Numbered from the stretch's first letter, positions 9,441 to 21,677 are shown. The stretch is DNA of 64,000 nucleotides from Serilophus lunatus (GCA_013399895.1 VXBA01001792.1:9853-73852), one strand, 5' to 3'. The notes: generated by a model from the sequence alone, not told the origin. Numbers and translations are program-made.

Positions 9441-9557
9441 AATGCTTTTAAACCACAGACCGGTTTGGGTTGGAAGGGGGTTTTAAGGACCATCCCATCC
9501 CACTTCCCTGCCAGGGGCAGGGACACCTTCCACTATCCCGGGCTGCTCCAAGCCCCC
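9441..9557 (-). mobile_element. CR1 LINE 3' end, antisense, short
   Basis: In plus-strand reading it starts with the inverted CR1 terminus GGTTTGGGTTGGAAGGGGG. It continues through GACCATCCCATCCCA and GGGCAGGGACACCTTCCAC to GGGCTGCTCCAAG. Confidence 0.85.
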
Positions 9558-9697
9558 GCCCTTGGAAATGAAACATACACCTGACAACGAAACATAAATT
9601 GCTTGACATGTGGCGCAGGGGTGTATTTCCCCCCTGGGTGCACCCAGTGCTGTTTCACAGCCGCTCTGCTGGCCCTGCACCGCCTGCAGTGCCCCAC

Positions 9698-9766
9698 CTT
9701 GATCCGGATCTCCTGCTGTGACACGGCGGTGTTGGCACGGGGGTCACACCCCGCCTGTGCTGTCTG
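9698..9766 (-). other. Possible minus-strand exon (very tentative)
   Basis: On the minus strand 23 open codons reading QTAQAGCDPRANTAVSQQEI and on to RIK are bounded by a CAG acceptor with a poor pyrimidine tract and by a GTGGGG donor. The surrounding 250 bp is CpG-rich, unlike the spacer on either side of it. It lies between the CpG-island promoter and the candidate terminal exon, so it could be an internal exon of the same minus-strand transcript. I do not recognise the peptide and the splice signals are weak. Confidence 0.18.
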
Positions 9767-9984
9767 CTGTGCACAGCCCAGCCCGGGGACACGCTCACCG
9801 CCTGGGATGCGGGAATCCGCCCAGGGATGCACCGGGAAGGGTGGCCAGGTGGGTTTTTGGAACCATCCTTCCCTCCCTTCCTCCCTTCCTTAGGCACCGC
9901 GTGGTTCTATTTTGGAGCCTTAACCTCGTGTCCGAGGTGGTTGTGAATTCCCTCGTGGAAAGGTGGGATGAAGAGTAAACTCAT

Positions 9985-10504
9985 ATAATGGATCCCAGAG
10001 TGGTTTGGGCTGGAAGGGACCTTAAGGATCATCCAGTGTCACCCTCTGCCCTGGGCAGGGACACCTCCCACTCTCCCAGGTGGCTCCAACCTGGCCTTGG
10101 GCACTCCCAGGGATGGGGCAGCCACAGCTTCTCTGCCCAACCTGTGCCAGGGCCTCCCCACCCTCACAGCCAGGAATTCCTTCCCAATATCCCATCCAGT
10201 AGGAAGCCATTCCCTGTGTCCTATCCCTTCATCTCTTGTCCCAGGTCCCCCTCCAGCTCTCCTGGAGCCCCTTTAGGCTCTGGAAGGGGCTCCAAGCTCT
10301 CCCTGGATCCTTCTGGAACACCCCCAGCTCTCCCAGCCTGGCTCCAGAGCAGAGGGGCTCTAGCCCTGGGAGCATCTCCCTGGCCTCCTCTGCACTCTCT
10401 CTGCAGCAGCTCCAGGTCCTTGTGCTGTTGTTCCCAGGGCTGGAGCAGCTCTGCAGGCGGGGGTCTCACCTGAGGGGGCAGAGGGGCAGAGTCCCCTCCC
10501 TCAA
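9985..10504 (-). mobile_element. CR1 LINE 3' fragment, antisense, ~520 bp
   Basis: Plus-strand reading starts at the inverted 3' end (GTGGTTTGGGCTGGAAGGG) and runs through all the shared segments to GGGGGCAGAGGGGCAGAGTC. One ~25-bp stretch after CAATATCCCATC is missing. It inserted immediately upstream of the DYM promoter copy, separating it from the candidate minus-strand exons. Confidence 0.9.
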
Positions 10505-10506
10505 CC

Positions 10507-10743
10507 CTCCCGTGTCTCCATGGCCGCCCTCCCTGCCCCCCTTCCCGAACTACAATTCCCGCCGTGCCCCGCGCGCTGCCGGCTCTCCCCCGGGAGGGCT
10601 CCGCGCATGCGCAGCGGGGGCCGCGCCGGCGACGTGGAGGCGGGCGGGGATCCGTGAGGGGCCGTGAGGGGACCCGGGGGCGGCACCGGGACAGACCGGG
10701 CACCGGCCCGGGACAGCCCCGGGACAGTCCCGGGACACCCACG
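10507..10743 (+). promoter_or_regulatory. DYM: DYM CpG-island promoter and non-coding exon 1, first copy
   Basis: A TATA-less CpG island. It contains a ZNF143/SBS-type motif beginning ACTACAATTCCC (10549-10567) and a perfect NRF1 palindrome GCGCATGCGC (10603-10612), both classic housekeeping promoter elements. Downstream, a run of CCCGGGACA repeats leads to a consensus donor GTAAGT at 10744, so exon 1 ends at 10743 and carries no start codon. The next DYM exon is almost 11 kb away. The whole element recurs directly downstream after a single N. The island could also start a divergent minus-strand transcript. Confidence 0.75.
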
Positions 10744-10779
10744 GTAAGTCGGCAGGCGGGCCTGGGCTGGGAAAGGGGN

Positions 10780-11016
10780 CTCCCGTGTCTCCATGGCCGC
10801 CCTCCCTGCCCCCCTCCCCGAACTACAATTCCCGCCGTGCCCCGCGCGCTGCCGGCTCTCCCCCGGGAGGGCTCCGCGCATGCGCAGCGGGGGCCGCGCC
10901 GGCGACGTGGAGGCGGGCGGGGATCCGTGAGGGGCCGTGAGGGGACCCGGGGGCGGCACCGGGACAGACCGGGCACCGGCCCGGGACAGCCCCGGGACAG
11001 TCCCGGGACACCCACG
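10780..11016 (+). promoter_or_regulatory. DYM: DYM promoter and exon 1, second copy
   Basis: The same elements as the first copy, shifted by 273 bp: ZNF143-type motif at 10822-10840, NRF1 site at 10876-10885, and splice donor GTAAGT after 11016. Only one of the two copies is likely to exist in the genome. Confidence 0.7.
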
Positions 11017-11063
11017 GTAAGTCGGCAGGCGGGCCTGGGCTGGGAAAGGGGGCCCCCCCCCCC

Positions 11064-11097
11064 NNNNNNNNNNNNNNNNNNNNNNNNNNNNNNNNNN
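11064..11097. other. Assembly gap (34 N)
   Basis: Undetermined bases directly after an eleven-C run at the end of the second promoter copy. The true gap length is unknown. Confidence 0.98.
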
Positions 11098-11990
11098 GTT
11101 GTCCCAGCGCCTCCGTCCGCTGGCGGGACAGGGTTCCAGGGCTCCATCACAGGGTCCCCGGGGTGTCCCTGTGTCTGGGCCCCCGCCTGCTCCCGGACAG
11201 GGATCCAGGGATCCCCCGGGGTGTCCCCGCGCTGCTTGGTGTGCCCTCAGGGCCGGGGGTTCGCACCCGTGTTCCCTGTCGCGATGACACTCGATACCCG
11301 CGATAGGGCGGCAAATCGGGGTGTTTTGCCGTCCTCTTGAGAACCGGAGGGCCCGCTGCTGCCACTTTGTTTCCCGTGCTTCTGAGATGATATTTATCAA
11401 AAGCGAGGCTCATTTCGCTCCGGAACAGAACCCGTATCTCGCCGGGCCTTGCATCCCCTCCCGCGCCCCCCATGCCCAGCGCTGCGGGTGTTTTTTTAAT
11501 ATTTATTTCTTCTTTTCCATGAGCGTCAGTGGGGCCGTGACCCGATACCGAGCCCGGCTGCGCCCCCCGCCTGGGATTCCCTGCACTTTTGGGGTCGGTT
11601 TTGGGGGCGGGAGGAGGCTCCCGGTGCCCGGGGCTGTGCGATCCCCCCGGGGTTGTGTCCATTCCCGGCCGCTGGAGTTGCTCCAGCCGGGAATGGGTTG
11701 GTTTTCAGAGCCGGCAGGGCCTCGGGAAGACCTCGGACTGTGCTGTCTGCCCTCTCCACATCCAGGGGTGTTTTCCACATCAGCAGGAGCTCTTGGAATG
11801 AGGGACCCGGCTCAGCGCTGCCCGGAGCATCCCTCTCCAAGCCCCCTGTGCCCAGGGTTTCCTGCCACAGCTCCCGGTCCCCGATATTCCCTGCCAAAGT
11901 CAGGAGGAGTGTTTGTAAGCGGGTTGTGGCTGGACTCGGGTGGCCCTGGGGCTTCCTCCCGGAGATTTTGTCAGGTTCGGAGGAATTTCC
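11098..11990. other. GC-rich start of DYM intron 1
   Basis: The CpG island continues past the gap with decreasing CpG density to about 11700. Long ORFs on both strands result from the base composition. I see no further exon here. Confidence 0.55.
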
Positions 11991-11994
11991 CGGA

Positions 11995-12395
11995 ATCACA
12001 GAATCACAGAATCCCTGAACGGATTGGGAGGGAAGGGACCTTAAGGATCATCTCATCCCACCCCCTACCCTGGGCAGGGATACCTCCCACTCTCCCAGCT
12101 AGCTCCAGCCTGGCCTTGGACACTTCCAGGGATGGGGCAGCCACAGCTTCTCTGCCCAACCTGTGCCAGGGCCTCCCCACCCTCCCAGCCAGGAATTCCT
12201 TCCCAATATCCCATCTCTCCCTGCCCTCTGGCAGTGGGAAGCCATTCCCTGTGTCCTGTCCCTCCATCCCTTGTCCCCAGTCCCCCTCCAGCTCTCCTGG
12301 AGCCCCTTTAGGCTCTGGAAGGGGCTCCGAGGTCTCCCTGGATCCTTCCCTTCTCCAGGTAAACACCTCCAGCTCTCCCAGCCCTGGGAGCATCT
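11995..12395 (-). mobile_element. CR1 LINE 3' fragment, antisense
   Basis: Plus-strand reading begins with the inverted 3' terminus CACAGAATCACAGAATCCCT. It passes through ATCCCATCTCTCCCTGCCCT and GGCAGTGGGAAGCCATTCCC to CCAGCTCTCCCAGCCCTGGG. This is one of the most complete young copies. Confidence 0.9.
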
Positions 12396-15300
12396 CTGTG
12401 GGCTCCCTCTTTGCAGTACAGAAAAATTATACCAATATTGGAACAAACACAGGCCTTTAAATGAACATCTGAGAGACTGCTGGAAACTTTAAAGGTGGTT
12501 GAATTATCTTTCTGGAATACTGCTTTGGCCATTAGGGAGATTTTACTTCTGTCTGAGAGTGAAGCAGGGAGGAGATCTTTGTATATAAAGAATTTGCCTG
12601 GTTTATTTGGTTGTACTGGGCTTATCCTGATTTGTGTCCTCTCCAACCCAGCTGCCCATTTTAATTGTGGCAAAAACTGAATGAATTGCTATAAATTGAT
12701 TTTTAGGTGGGTATCCTGAGTGTTAAGAAAAAAATCGACAGGCAAACTCGGCAAAACTTCCTCATATTGAACAAAATTTCCAGCGCTGTAATCCATCATA
12801 AATTATCAGGGAGCTGATGTAAAATTTTTTTTTTTGATGGCCATTGATGCATTTCTGGTAGTAAAAGTCTGGTTTTGGCCACTAGAAGAAGATAAAACCA
12901 GCAACATTGGTACTGTTGTGCAGCATTGCTTCATGGGTTGTGCATATTCCGGGTCAGTCTGGTGGGTTTTTTTAATATTTCATTGATATTCTTTTTTAAA
13001 TGTCAGTTTGTTGTTCCCATCTTACAGTTCCAGCCCAGCAGGAGTCTCACTGGTGAGGGCAAAGCAAACCTTTGCAAAGAGCAGAAATTGTCTTTGGGTT
13101 TCCCCTCCCTTGAAACTTTTGAACAATATGTTATTTGCAGTTTTGTGACAGGTGGGGAGAGCTGAGCTTTTTGCACAGGAGTGGTGAGGTGTGCTTGGCC
13201 CAGACTCCTAACTGTGTGTGCTAATTGGATTAAATAAATTACTTCTGCATGCACCTCAGAGGACACTGTCTGTGCTTAAGTGCTGACCTTTCCCTGGGGT
13301 GCAGGAGTGTGAGAGTAAGGACAGAGATAACTGGTTTTTATCATTTCCTTCTTCTCTGTAATCTCCTTCCCACTGTGATGGGATGGATGTTCTTCTGAGC
13401 TGGTGTTGTCACTCTCCTCTCAGGCTGGGAGGCTTGGTGCAGTGATTGTGAATTCCGTCAGGAAAATCCTGTGGATTTTTGTGTTTGTGAAGCAGAGATC
13501 TGTTTCTTTGCCTGTGTGCAAGTAGGGCAAAAGTCCTTAAAATGCTGTAAATGACGATTTACCTGTAAAAAGGTAAATTGCAGCTCTCTGAACTCCTGCA
13601 CAGAAAGGTATTTGTGGGGTTCAGAAAAGCTCCTTCAAGAGGTTTCAGAGGTACCCTGGCAGAATATGGTGGCTGAGGGGAGAGAGAACAAAAATGTAAA
13701 CAATAATAATATAAATTAGTGGTGTCACATAATGAGTGTGTGCTCATGGAAGGGCCAGTACATCGTGGGTGGAAACAGGATCATCTGGGGGCTTGTTATT
13801 AAAGATTATTGTTTGTCACAAGCATGTATTTGTTTGTTGGTGCCATTGTGTAACATTTTCATGTTTTTTAGAGTTCTGTCTATCAGAAGGTTTTGTCATG
13901 AGGCAAAAAGTTGAAATTATATTCTTGTGTCAACCTTGTTTGGACCTCGTATAACTCTGGAGAAGAGTGATTTGAGCAAGGCTGGTTTGAGAGTTTTTGG
14001 TTGTTTTTTTTCCTCCTATGAATCAGGAGCTCCAACTCAGGACAAGGCTGTGAAGGTGACTAGAAGTTAATTTGAAATAAGTATTTTGATATAAGCCACT
14101 GGGCTTTTGATGATCCAAACCCAGCAGGTTGGGTCCCCACAGCCCCAGTGGGTGGTGACCGAGAACAAGTGAAAATGGGTTAATTTTCAGTGGGACCCAT
14201 TCCTGCTGTCACTGCACTGGGGTGGCCCAGGGGCACCAAGAGGGTTCACCCAGCAGAGCAAACAGTGTCCAAGTCAGATGATTCATGTGGAGACCTTCAC
14301 CAGGGAGGGGTTTTTATTTTTCTTGTACTTAGGTGGTGTTGGCCCCCAGGCTGCAAAGATAAGGCCCCATCATGGTCAATCATGTTTTCTAAAAGAGCTC
14401 ACATGTTGTATTGTTCACAAAAGCAGCTTACCTTTCTGCTGCTTCTCACAAAAACATTTTTTGGGGGTTTTTTTTGGCGTGGTTTTGGCTATTTTTTTTT
14501 GAGGCTGCCTGTGTGTGTCTGAACAGTTTCAGGGTGGAAGAGTAAAAGGGAATCGGAGGAAGGAGTGGTGGCCAAACACTGTGCAGAAAAAGGGGAGGAA
14601 AATTACAAACCAGTGAAAAGCAAGGTGAGCAGGAACAGTCTTTCCTGCATGAGCTATTGACTTAAAAACAGTAGGAGACTTTTTTAATTAGCCCTGAAGG
14701 ACACATTTATTCCATTCTGGAATCTCCCAGGCTGCTTGATTGTGAGTGACTGGAGTACCAGAGAAGGTGAATTTTTAATGGAGGGTTGATTGGGTTGGGT
14801 GATTGCCAGGAATTAAGTTATAGCTGAAATATTTTGACTCATTAACATGCTTTAGAAACAAAGATAATTTCAATGCTCTTCTCTCATTTAAAATTCCTGA
14901 AGTCTGGGGATTGTAAAGAGTTTTTTCCCCTAGAGATCCATTTTACAGACGTGAATTGTGACTGGCATATTTATCTGCATCATCAGTTTTGTTTACCCAT
15001 TTTAAGTGGTAAAATCAAAGTTCTTAAACTTCAGTGCCTTTTTTGTATGTGAAGGCTGGTGAATGATCCTCTGGTATGAATGAAGTATTTGCATAACTGC
15101 CTTTTATCTTTGCAGAAAGGTAAAATTTCACTTCTTGTGCATTTTTTTTCTTTTTTCATCCTTGAAAACCAAAACTTCCCCAAAACAATTCCCCAAGCAG
15201 TGCAGGTGAACAGACACTTGATGTGCATGGAAAAGCCACAGTGTCATTGTTTTTGAGGGAGCTTTGCCACACTACTTTTCAGACAGAGATAAGAGCTTCA

Positions 15301-15483
15301 GGGAACTGACACAGCTCAGATTTGAATTACAAGGTTTGCTTTCTGTTGGTTTCTTTCCTGGAAGGGGGCAGGAAGCAAACAGAGACTGTGTAGGTAAGAG
15401 GGACTGTAGGCCAGCTCCTGAAATCAACGCTCTACAGTGGCTTTTCAGTGTCAGTGCTCATCCCACAGAGTCAGGGAATGCTT
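12396..15483 (+). other. DYM intron 1, segment without recognised elements
   Basis: AT-rich intronic sequence with homopolymer T runs. I see no exon, repeat copy or RNA gene. Confidence 0.5.
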
Positions 15484-15714
15484 TTGGCTGGGAGGGAAAC
15501 CCATCCCATCCCACCCCCTGCCACGGGCAGGGACACCTCCCACTCTCCCAGGTGGCTCCAACCTGGCCTTGGACACTCCAGGGATGGGGCAGCCACAGCT
15601 TCTCTGCCCAACCTGTGCCAGGGCCTCCCCACCCTCCCAGCCGGGAATTCCTTCCCAATATCCCACCTATCTCTGCCCTCTGGCAGTGGGAAGCCATTCC
15701 CTGTGTCCTGTCCT
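15484..15714 (-). mobile_element. CR1 LINE 3' fragment, antisense
   Basis: Contains the inverted CR1 segments GGCAGGGACACCTCCCACTC, CAGCCACAGCTTCTCTGCCC and CCTTCCCAATATCCCACC. It is truncated at both ends relative to the longest copies. Confidence 0.9.
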
Positions 15715-16407
15715 GGCAGTTGGGATGCTTTCTCATTTGATGCACTTTTTTTGGGTCCTGGAAGTGCTGTGTGGTTGTTTACTGGTGGCCAGAAATCAGA
15801 TCTCTCAGGTCATGGAGATTCTGCAGTGTTTGGAATGTGATGAAACGTGGGACAGGCTCAGTGAAGCTGAGTTGCAGAGGGGTGAGGATTAAAGCTGTGC
15901 ATGCAAAATCCTGCCCAGATCAGCTGGGGCTTAATTTGATCCCCTGTCTTTGGTTTGTCTGTCTCCCTGCCTCCCTTGCAGTGATCTCAGAGATGTTCTG
16001 AGGAATTTTGTGTGCTTCATGGAAAATAGGGAGGTTTTAATAGGAATAAAATCCCATTTCCCGGAACAAACTGGGACAGGAATAGGTTAGTGAGTTGCAG
16101 AAGCCATTGTGCTGGGAGCAGAAAGTTTTTAGTCTCTTCATGAAGAAGGCAAAAGAAGCAGGGCTCTTGGCTTGCTCCAGCTTCCCCTGCTCTGGCAAAG
16201 CAGATTGAAACACATGAAACAAATATGAAGAGCCCTCAGGGCTCTGCAGCTGCTTGGGACCATTCACCCTGATCCTGCTCCGGAGTATAAACCCACAAGG
16301 TGTAACTGTGGGGGGTTTTAAGGCTATTCTTCATCTGTGAATGCACTGCTGGCAAGTTGTGCATAATACTTAGTCCATAAAACATTGGGTTCTTAGGTAT
16401 AAATATT

Positions 16408-16600
16408 CTTCCCTGTGAGGGTGGGGAGGCCCTGGCACAGGTTGGGCAGAGAAGCTGTGGCTGCCCCATCCCTGGGAGGGCCCAAGGCCAGGCTGGAGCC
16501 ACCTGGGAGAGTGGGGGGTGTCCCTGCCCATGGCAGGGGTGGCACTGGGTGAGTTTTAAGGTCCCTTCCATCCCAAGCCAGTCTGTGATCCAATGAAATT
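16408..16600 (+). mobile_element. CR1 LINE 3' end, sense orientation
   Basis: Runs from GAGGGTGGGGAGGCCCTGGC to the terminus CATCCCAAGCCAGTCTGTGATCC. It includes the shared CTGCCCCATCCCTGG segment. Confidence 0.88.
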
Positions 16601-19504
16601 TTGTTGTATTATGAATGAGCAGTCAGAATTCAGATTTATTGTGTGGACAGTAAAATCCAAGCAGTGGAGCTGAGTAATGCCCACTATTGACATAACTTCT
16701 GTGTCTTCTGCTGTGTGGAGAATTTTACACATTTCTTGCAATGGTCTCACAGCAGTGGGAAGTTCTGTGTGAGGATTCTGTGGGATGTTCCCTTGTCCCT
16801 TGGGTGTCAGGTGGTCTGAAACCTGCAGTTCCTGGGTGCAAAACAGCAATCAGCCAAAAGCCTCAGAGCAGTGTTTTGTTAGTGCTGGATCAGCAGCAGG
16901 ACATCTGTTCTCATCTTCACAGGGATATTGGCTGGGAAGGGAAACCATGTCCATTCACTTCAGTTCATATAGCAGCAAACTGCCAAGGTCACCAGAGCAA
17001 AATGAAATGTTGTCAGGTATTCAGATGTTTATTTTCATGTGATTGCATTAAAGACCAACCAACCTGATCTCAGAAGGCACAGTAAAATAGTGCACACAAC
17101 CATCTCAAATTCTTACACTTGAAAGAGCTCAATTAAAACTCCCACAACTCAATATGATCTGTGTGATTCAGGTTGTCTCAGGCTGAGCCAGGCAATCGTG
17201 GCAAGGATAGTTTTGGAAGGGGGAGCTGAATATACTGGACAGATTAGCCAAATGTGAGATCAGCAGGAGATTTAATCCAGAAAGCAACTACAATTACTTG
17301 TCTAAAATCATTACTTATGTTGAAGGTTTAGAGAGCATGACAAAGTTTTCCCCAAGTTCAGTAGCACACATCTGTTACACTTGGGAGGTCAGGCACAGCA
17401 CGTGTGTGAACCTTTCAGAGGAAAAACTACATTCTTAGCAGCAGCATTGATAATTGACACTAAGATCCTTCAGAAGGAACAGTAAATCGGGTTTTATACC
17501 TACCCCCAGCAGTCTGAGACTGGAAGGAGTCCTGGTGTGCAGAACAAACTCCCTTGTGTTGCTCTGGAGCATCTGCTGCTGCCAAGTCCTGGGACTGGAC
17601 AGATGTGGGGTGTAACAGAGCATGACACTTGCAGGCCAGGCTGTGAGTCCCTGGGGGTGTAATAACACTGACTTGCACTAAAGGAGTTGCTAAAGTCGTG
17701 TCTCTTTTCTATTTTTTCTTTTTCCTTTTCTCAAAAAAAAAAAAAAAAACCAACCAAAAAGTAGATTTCTTTGGTAATTTATTGCTGGGATAAGGAGTGG
17801 CTTTCCTGAAGTAAAAGAGGATTTGCTGTGATTTAGTGTTTCTTGGGGCTGTCCCATTTCAGCGTGTGAGGAAGATGAAGCTGCTCAACCTTGACTTTTG
17901 CAGTTTTTCTGGGATCCCCTGGAACAGCATTCCTGTGCAGTGGCGGCTGTTATGAAAGTCAAGTGTAGGAAAAATCATGGATAAATAAATTTTAAACACT
18001 ATTTGAAACGTCTGAGTCTTTTCAGCTAAAGGCACCTGCGTCTAAAAGAAACATTTGACAGCATGTTGGAAAGTGATTTAAGGTGAAGTCTGTCATGTAA
18101 TTTAACATTACTTAGTAACATCTGTGTGAGAAATGTGTTTTGAGGTCACGGCTATCATGTAACCAGCAAAGTTAAAGCACTGGGGTTAATCTGTTCCTGT
18201 AGTTAAAATGCCTGGAAATTAAATGTTGGTAATTTTCTTCTCTAATTATTGTAGACATTTTCCCAGTAGCACGTTCCTGAACCCCGCGGGATGGAGCTGT
18301 TTCCTGGGTCCCCTGGTGGCTGGAGTTCCTCAGGAATGTGTTGTATTTAAGGCAGGGCCTGTGGCTGTTGGGGTTGTAGGAGCTGGAGGTGTCCAGGCTA
18401 TGTCACTTCCACGGGCTTTGGGATAACACAAGCTCCAGGTGGGAGGAGTTAACTCTGGTAGGTTGTTTGTAAGTGTGGTCGTTTACACAAAGCATCAGTG
18501 GAACTTGCTGAGATTTTCACTTTGGAGGAGTGTGGCGAATATAATGAGGGAAAAACCCCTCCTGAGACATCACAGAGAGAGGAAATTCAGCGTGTTGGGT
18601 TGCTCCAAGGTTTGCTGGCTCCCAAGTGAGTGGAAGGCAGAGCTTGCCAAGTCCTACCAAGTATTTAGAGCTCAAACTGGCAGCTGGGTTCTGTTGGCGG
18701 ATCTCAGTGTTTTGATGTTTATTTCCTTCAGAGGAGAAAACAGTCAGGTAATGCCTTATTTTTTCTGCCTCTTTGGGGGAAGGTTGTTACAGATGTTTTC
18801 TGCAGTTTGGCAGGAGCCAGCTGGGCTCGAGAGCTCCCAGGGAATTCCAGCCAGCAGCTCATGGTGGTGGCCATGGAACAGGGCACTTTCCTGGGCTCTG
18901 GGATTTGACACTGACTCTGAAAAAAAAAAAAACAATAAATATTTCTGCTAAAGCTTGCAGTTAAAGCACTGTTTGTTTTGGATTTGCTTTAATGGAACTC
19001 TTAACCTACTGGGGTCCTGTAGGAAATCTGGAAAGTATGCAGGTGCTTTTCAAAGGATTGGTTTGCAACCTGTTCCCATTGCTCTCAAATTTCTGGGAAG
19101 TCAGGCTGAGTGGGTGGCTTTGGGAGCTCAGGAGATGTGGGATGTGGTGACTCATTTTAGGAGAACGAGGCAAGGATTTTGGGCACTGTCAGTGGTCTGG
19201 CATGGGGAGCTCAAGAGTTCCAGGTTCAGGTGGGGAGGGCTGGGTTCTCTTTTTCCTTGAGTGTTCATCTTGGAGCAAATGAACTGGAAAAGGTGAGTGG
19301 AAAATGGGAACAGGAAGCAGATCCAGACTGGACTTGTCTTTTCTCCAAGAAATAAATGTTTAAATGTAGGGCCCATAAGTAATTTAAAGGTGCAGGGAAA
19401 GGATCTGAGTCAAAAAAGGGGTCCAGGGCCAAGAGCATCGTTGTTGGCTTGTGCAGTAGTTGAACAAATCACAAATGTGTTTGGATGGATGGGCTTTGGT
19501 CCAG

Positions 19505-19572
19505 TGGGAGGTGGGTTGGAACAAGAGGAGCTTTATGGTCCCTCCCAGCCCAAACCATCCCGTGGTTCTGTG
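19505..19572 (+). mobile_element. CR1 LINE 3' terminus, sense, very short
   Basis: Only the last part of the element is visible: a degenerate GAGGAGCTTTATGGTCCCTC followed by CCAGCCCAAACCATCCCGTG and GGTTCTGTGA. Confidence 0.7.
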
Positions 19573-21640
19573 AAGTCAGGGGATACAGAGCTGGGATGTC
19601 CATGTAGAAGCCGAACCTGGATTCTTTTACCAGGTAGTGACCCAGTATTCTCAGACACTGCACGAATTGGTTTCTCTCCTGCTTTATTCTTCAGCTTTGG
19701 TATCCCCTTGGCATTGTTTCAAAGAGCATAGGCTGATCCTGAGGAGTTTTTCTCTGAGGCAGCAAAACTTGTGTTCAAGTGAGATGCATTCATTCTGTTC
19801 TGTGAGTAGGCATTCAACCAAAGTTCTGGAAATCCTCTTAAACTAATTACATTTTATAATCCTTTAATGCTTTTCCACAGAATTCCCTGGCACAAAGTTC
19901 CATTTCCAGTCCTAGGATACTTTAAATCTTTCTCCCTGCAGGTAGCTCCTGTGACAAAAGTGGCTTTTTCAAGTGCCACGGTGTCTGCAGAGCTTTTTTG
20001 CTGACGGGGTGTTTGTGGTTATTGTATCTCTCTTCCCTTTGGTCAAGTAGGAAGGGAGGACATGGAAACCCAAATGCCTTATTAAAAGCAGAGCTCCCTG
20101 GGGGGATTTTGGTGGAGTTACAGTGTTGGAGTTGTAAAAGTTTCATCTTTCTGTATCCTGTCTTCCACAGTAACTAATACCAACCGTGGATGGAGTAGTG
20201 GAACAGAGGGAAGGATTGTGCCCTCGTGTACTTCCAGCCTGTAGAGTTCCCCGCAAATAAGAAACCATTTCCTCATTTCTGTAGTATTTCACCTTTTAAA
20301 GACCTCTTTATTCCTTAATGTGTCTTATATTCTACCCTCTGACTGTGCTGACATTTTGTTATTTCTGAAACATTTGGGTACACTGCATTTGCTCAGTCCC
20401 AAAGGTAAGTTCTTAGAGGGCTGCAAACATTGCAGCTCCTCGTTGCATCCCTCTGTTTTAATCAGCTTTCCTCACATTCACACTGTTCTTTATTAACTGC
20501 TATTAGGTTGTCTTTTCTGGAAGTAATTGCTGCTGCAAAGTCAATGAGTTCTAAGGAATCAGTGCTGGAGCGATTAATGAAACAGATCCTGTCGTTCATG
20601 AAACAGATCCTGTGTTATTCTCAAGAGCAAGGGAGGAGTTGCTGCTGGGTAGTAGCTTGAATCTCCTGATTTAGCTGTCCCTGCTCTTATGTGTTATGCC
20701 AGCCTAGCCCTGAGCATTTAGCTTACACAGTAATATGTTGCATAGCACTTTTATCTCAGTGGGGATGGTTTGGGGTTATTTTTTTAATAAAAAATTTAAA
20801 GCTGTTGGTCACAGTTATTTCTTCTCAAGAGATGGAAGATTATTGAAGCTGATGTCCTGGAAAGATGTAAGATGCTGGGGATCATCCCTGGCACGTATTT
20901 GGTAGCATCATTGTTGGGTTTGGGTTTTTTTTCTCTTTAATTAAATTGTTCATAAAGATGAGAAGCAGTGATAAGCAGCATGAAGAACTGAGACCTGGTT
21001 CTTTGCACAGCTCAAGTACAACACAGCTGGCAATGAACAGAGGGGTTGGAGGGCCAACTTTGGCAGCATTCCTTCAAAAAGCTGTTTTTTTTCCTCATGT
21101 GTTTATTTTTTAGCTTTTTCCCCTTGAAGTAGTTGCCCAGAAACAACCAGATTATTTGTACAGAGGAGGTCAGGAGTGCCTTTCCTTTTGGTAAGACCTG
21201 TGCTTACCTGGGCAAGGCAGGAGCTCTCAAGGAGCAGATAGTTGATGGCATGCATCAATTGGCCGCATCTTTACGGAGACAGTCCTTTGCTATCTCTGAA
21301 TGGTTTGTCAGCTTGGCACCTCTGCTAAAATTGTGAATTCTTTGCAGTTCTCGCCACTGCTAGCAGCCTTGGTGCTGATAATAAATCAGACTCAGCAGAG
21401 TATTAAAATCCAAATGAGAAGATGAGTGAAATATATAGCACAGAAACTTCTAACTCCCTTGAGTGACAACTTCATTGTCCTGAGTTTAGTGAAATCTATC
21501 TGAAGTCTTCCTGTGCTCCTGATTTCCCCATCTCAGTTATTTGTCAGGGCTTTAGCGGTATCCAGTTAGGGTCTGTATATTCCTTATTTGTACAAAAGAC
21601 TTAAAGTGTTTCTCTTTTTTGTTTTTTTGTCTCCCATGAA
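19573..21640 (+). other. DYM intron 1, right part
   Basis: AT-rich intron without a recognised repeat. It includes a 16-bp direct repeat ATGAAACAGATCCTGT near 20577 and 20598. It ends in a T-rich tract (21611-21635) that serves the acceptor of the first coding exon. Confidence 0.5.
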
Positions 21641-21677
21641 GAAATGAAAATTTAGAGAGATTTGCCAAATAAAGAAG

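Larger units (their letters stand above)
10507..11051 (+). repeat. Direct duplication of the DYM promoter, 2 x 272 bp, joined by one N
   Basis: 10507-10778 and 10780-11051 are identical apart from one T/C difference in the CCCCCCTTCCCG stretch. They are separated by a single N at 10779, and the second copy runs into a C11 run and a 34-N gap. A one-base gap is a common placeholder for overlapping contig ends that an assembler failed to merge, so this is most likely one locus represented twice. Confidence 0.9.

Noticed and set aside
10501..10525. Minus-strand ATG at 10522 in a good Kozak context within the DYM island
   Set aside because: It reads METREG and then stops. No consensus donor follows, so I do not call a coding start there.
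10221..11400. Minus-strand ORFs of about 300 codons
   Set aside because: They run through a CR1 copy, two copies of a CpG-island promoter and two runs of N. The internal amino-acid repeat is only the duplicated promoter. Base composition explains the lack of stops.
11321..12460. Plus-strand ORF of 379 codons
   Set aside because: The first half is GC-rich promoter-proximal intron and the second half is an antisense CR1 copy. No recognisable domain is present, and similar peptides appear wherever CR1 occurs.
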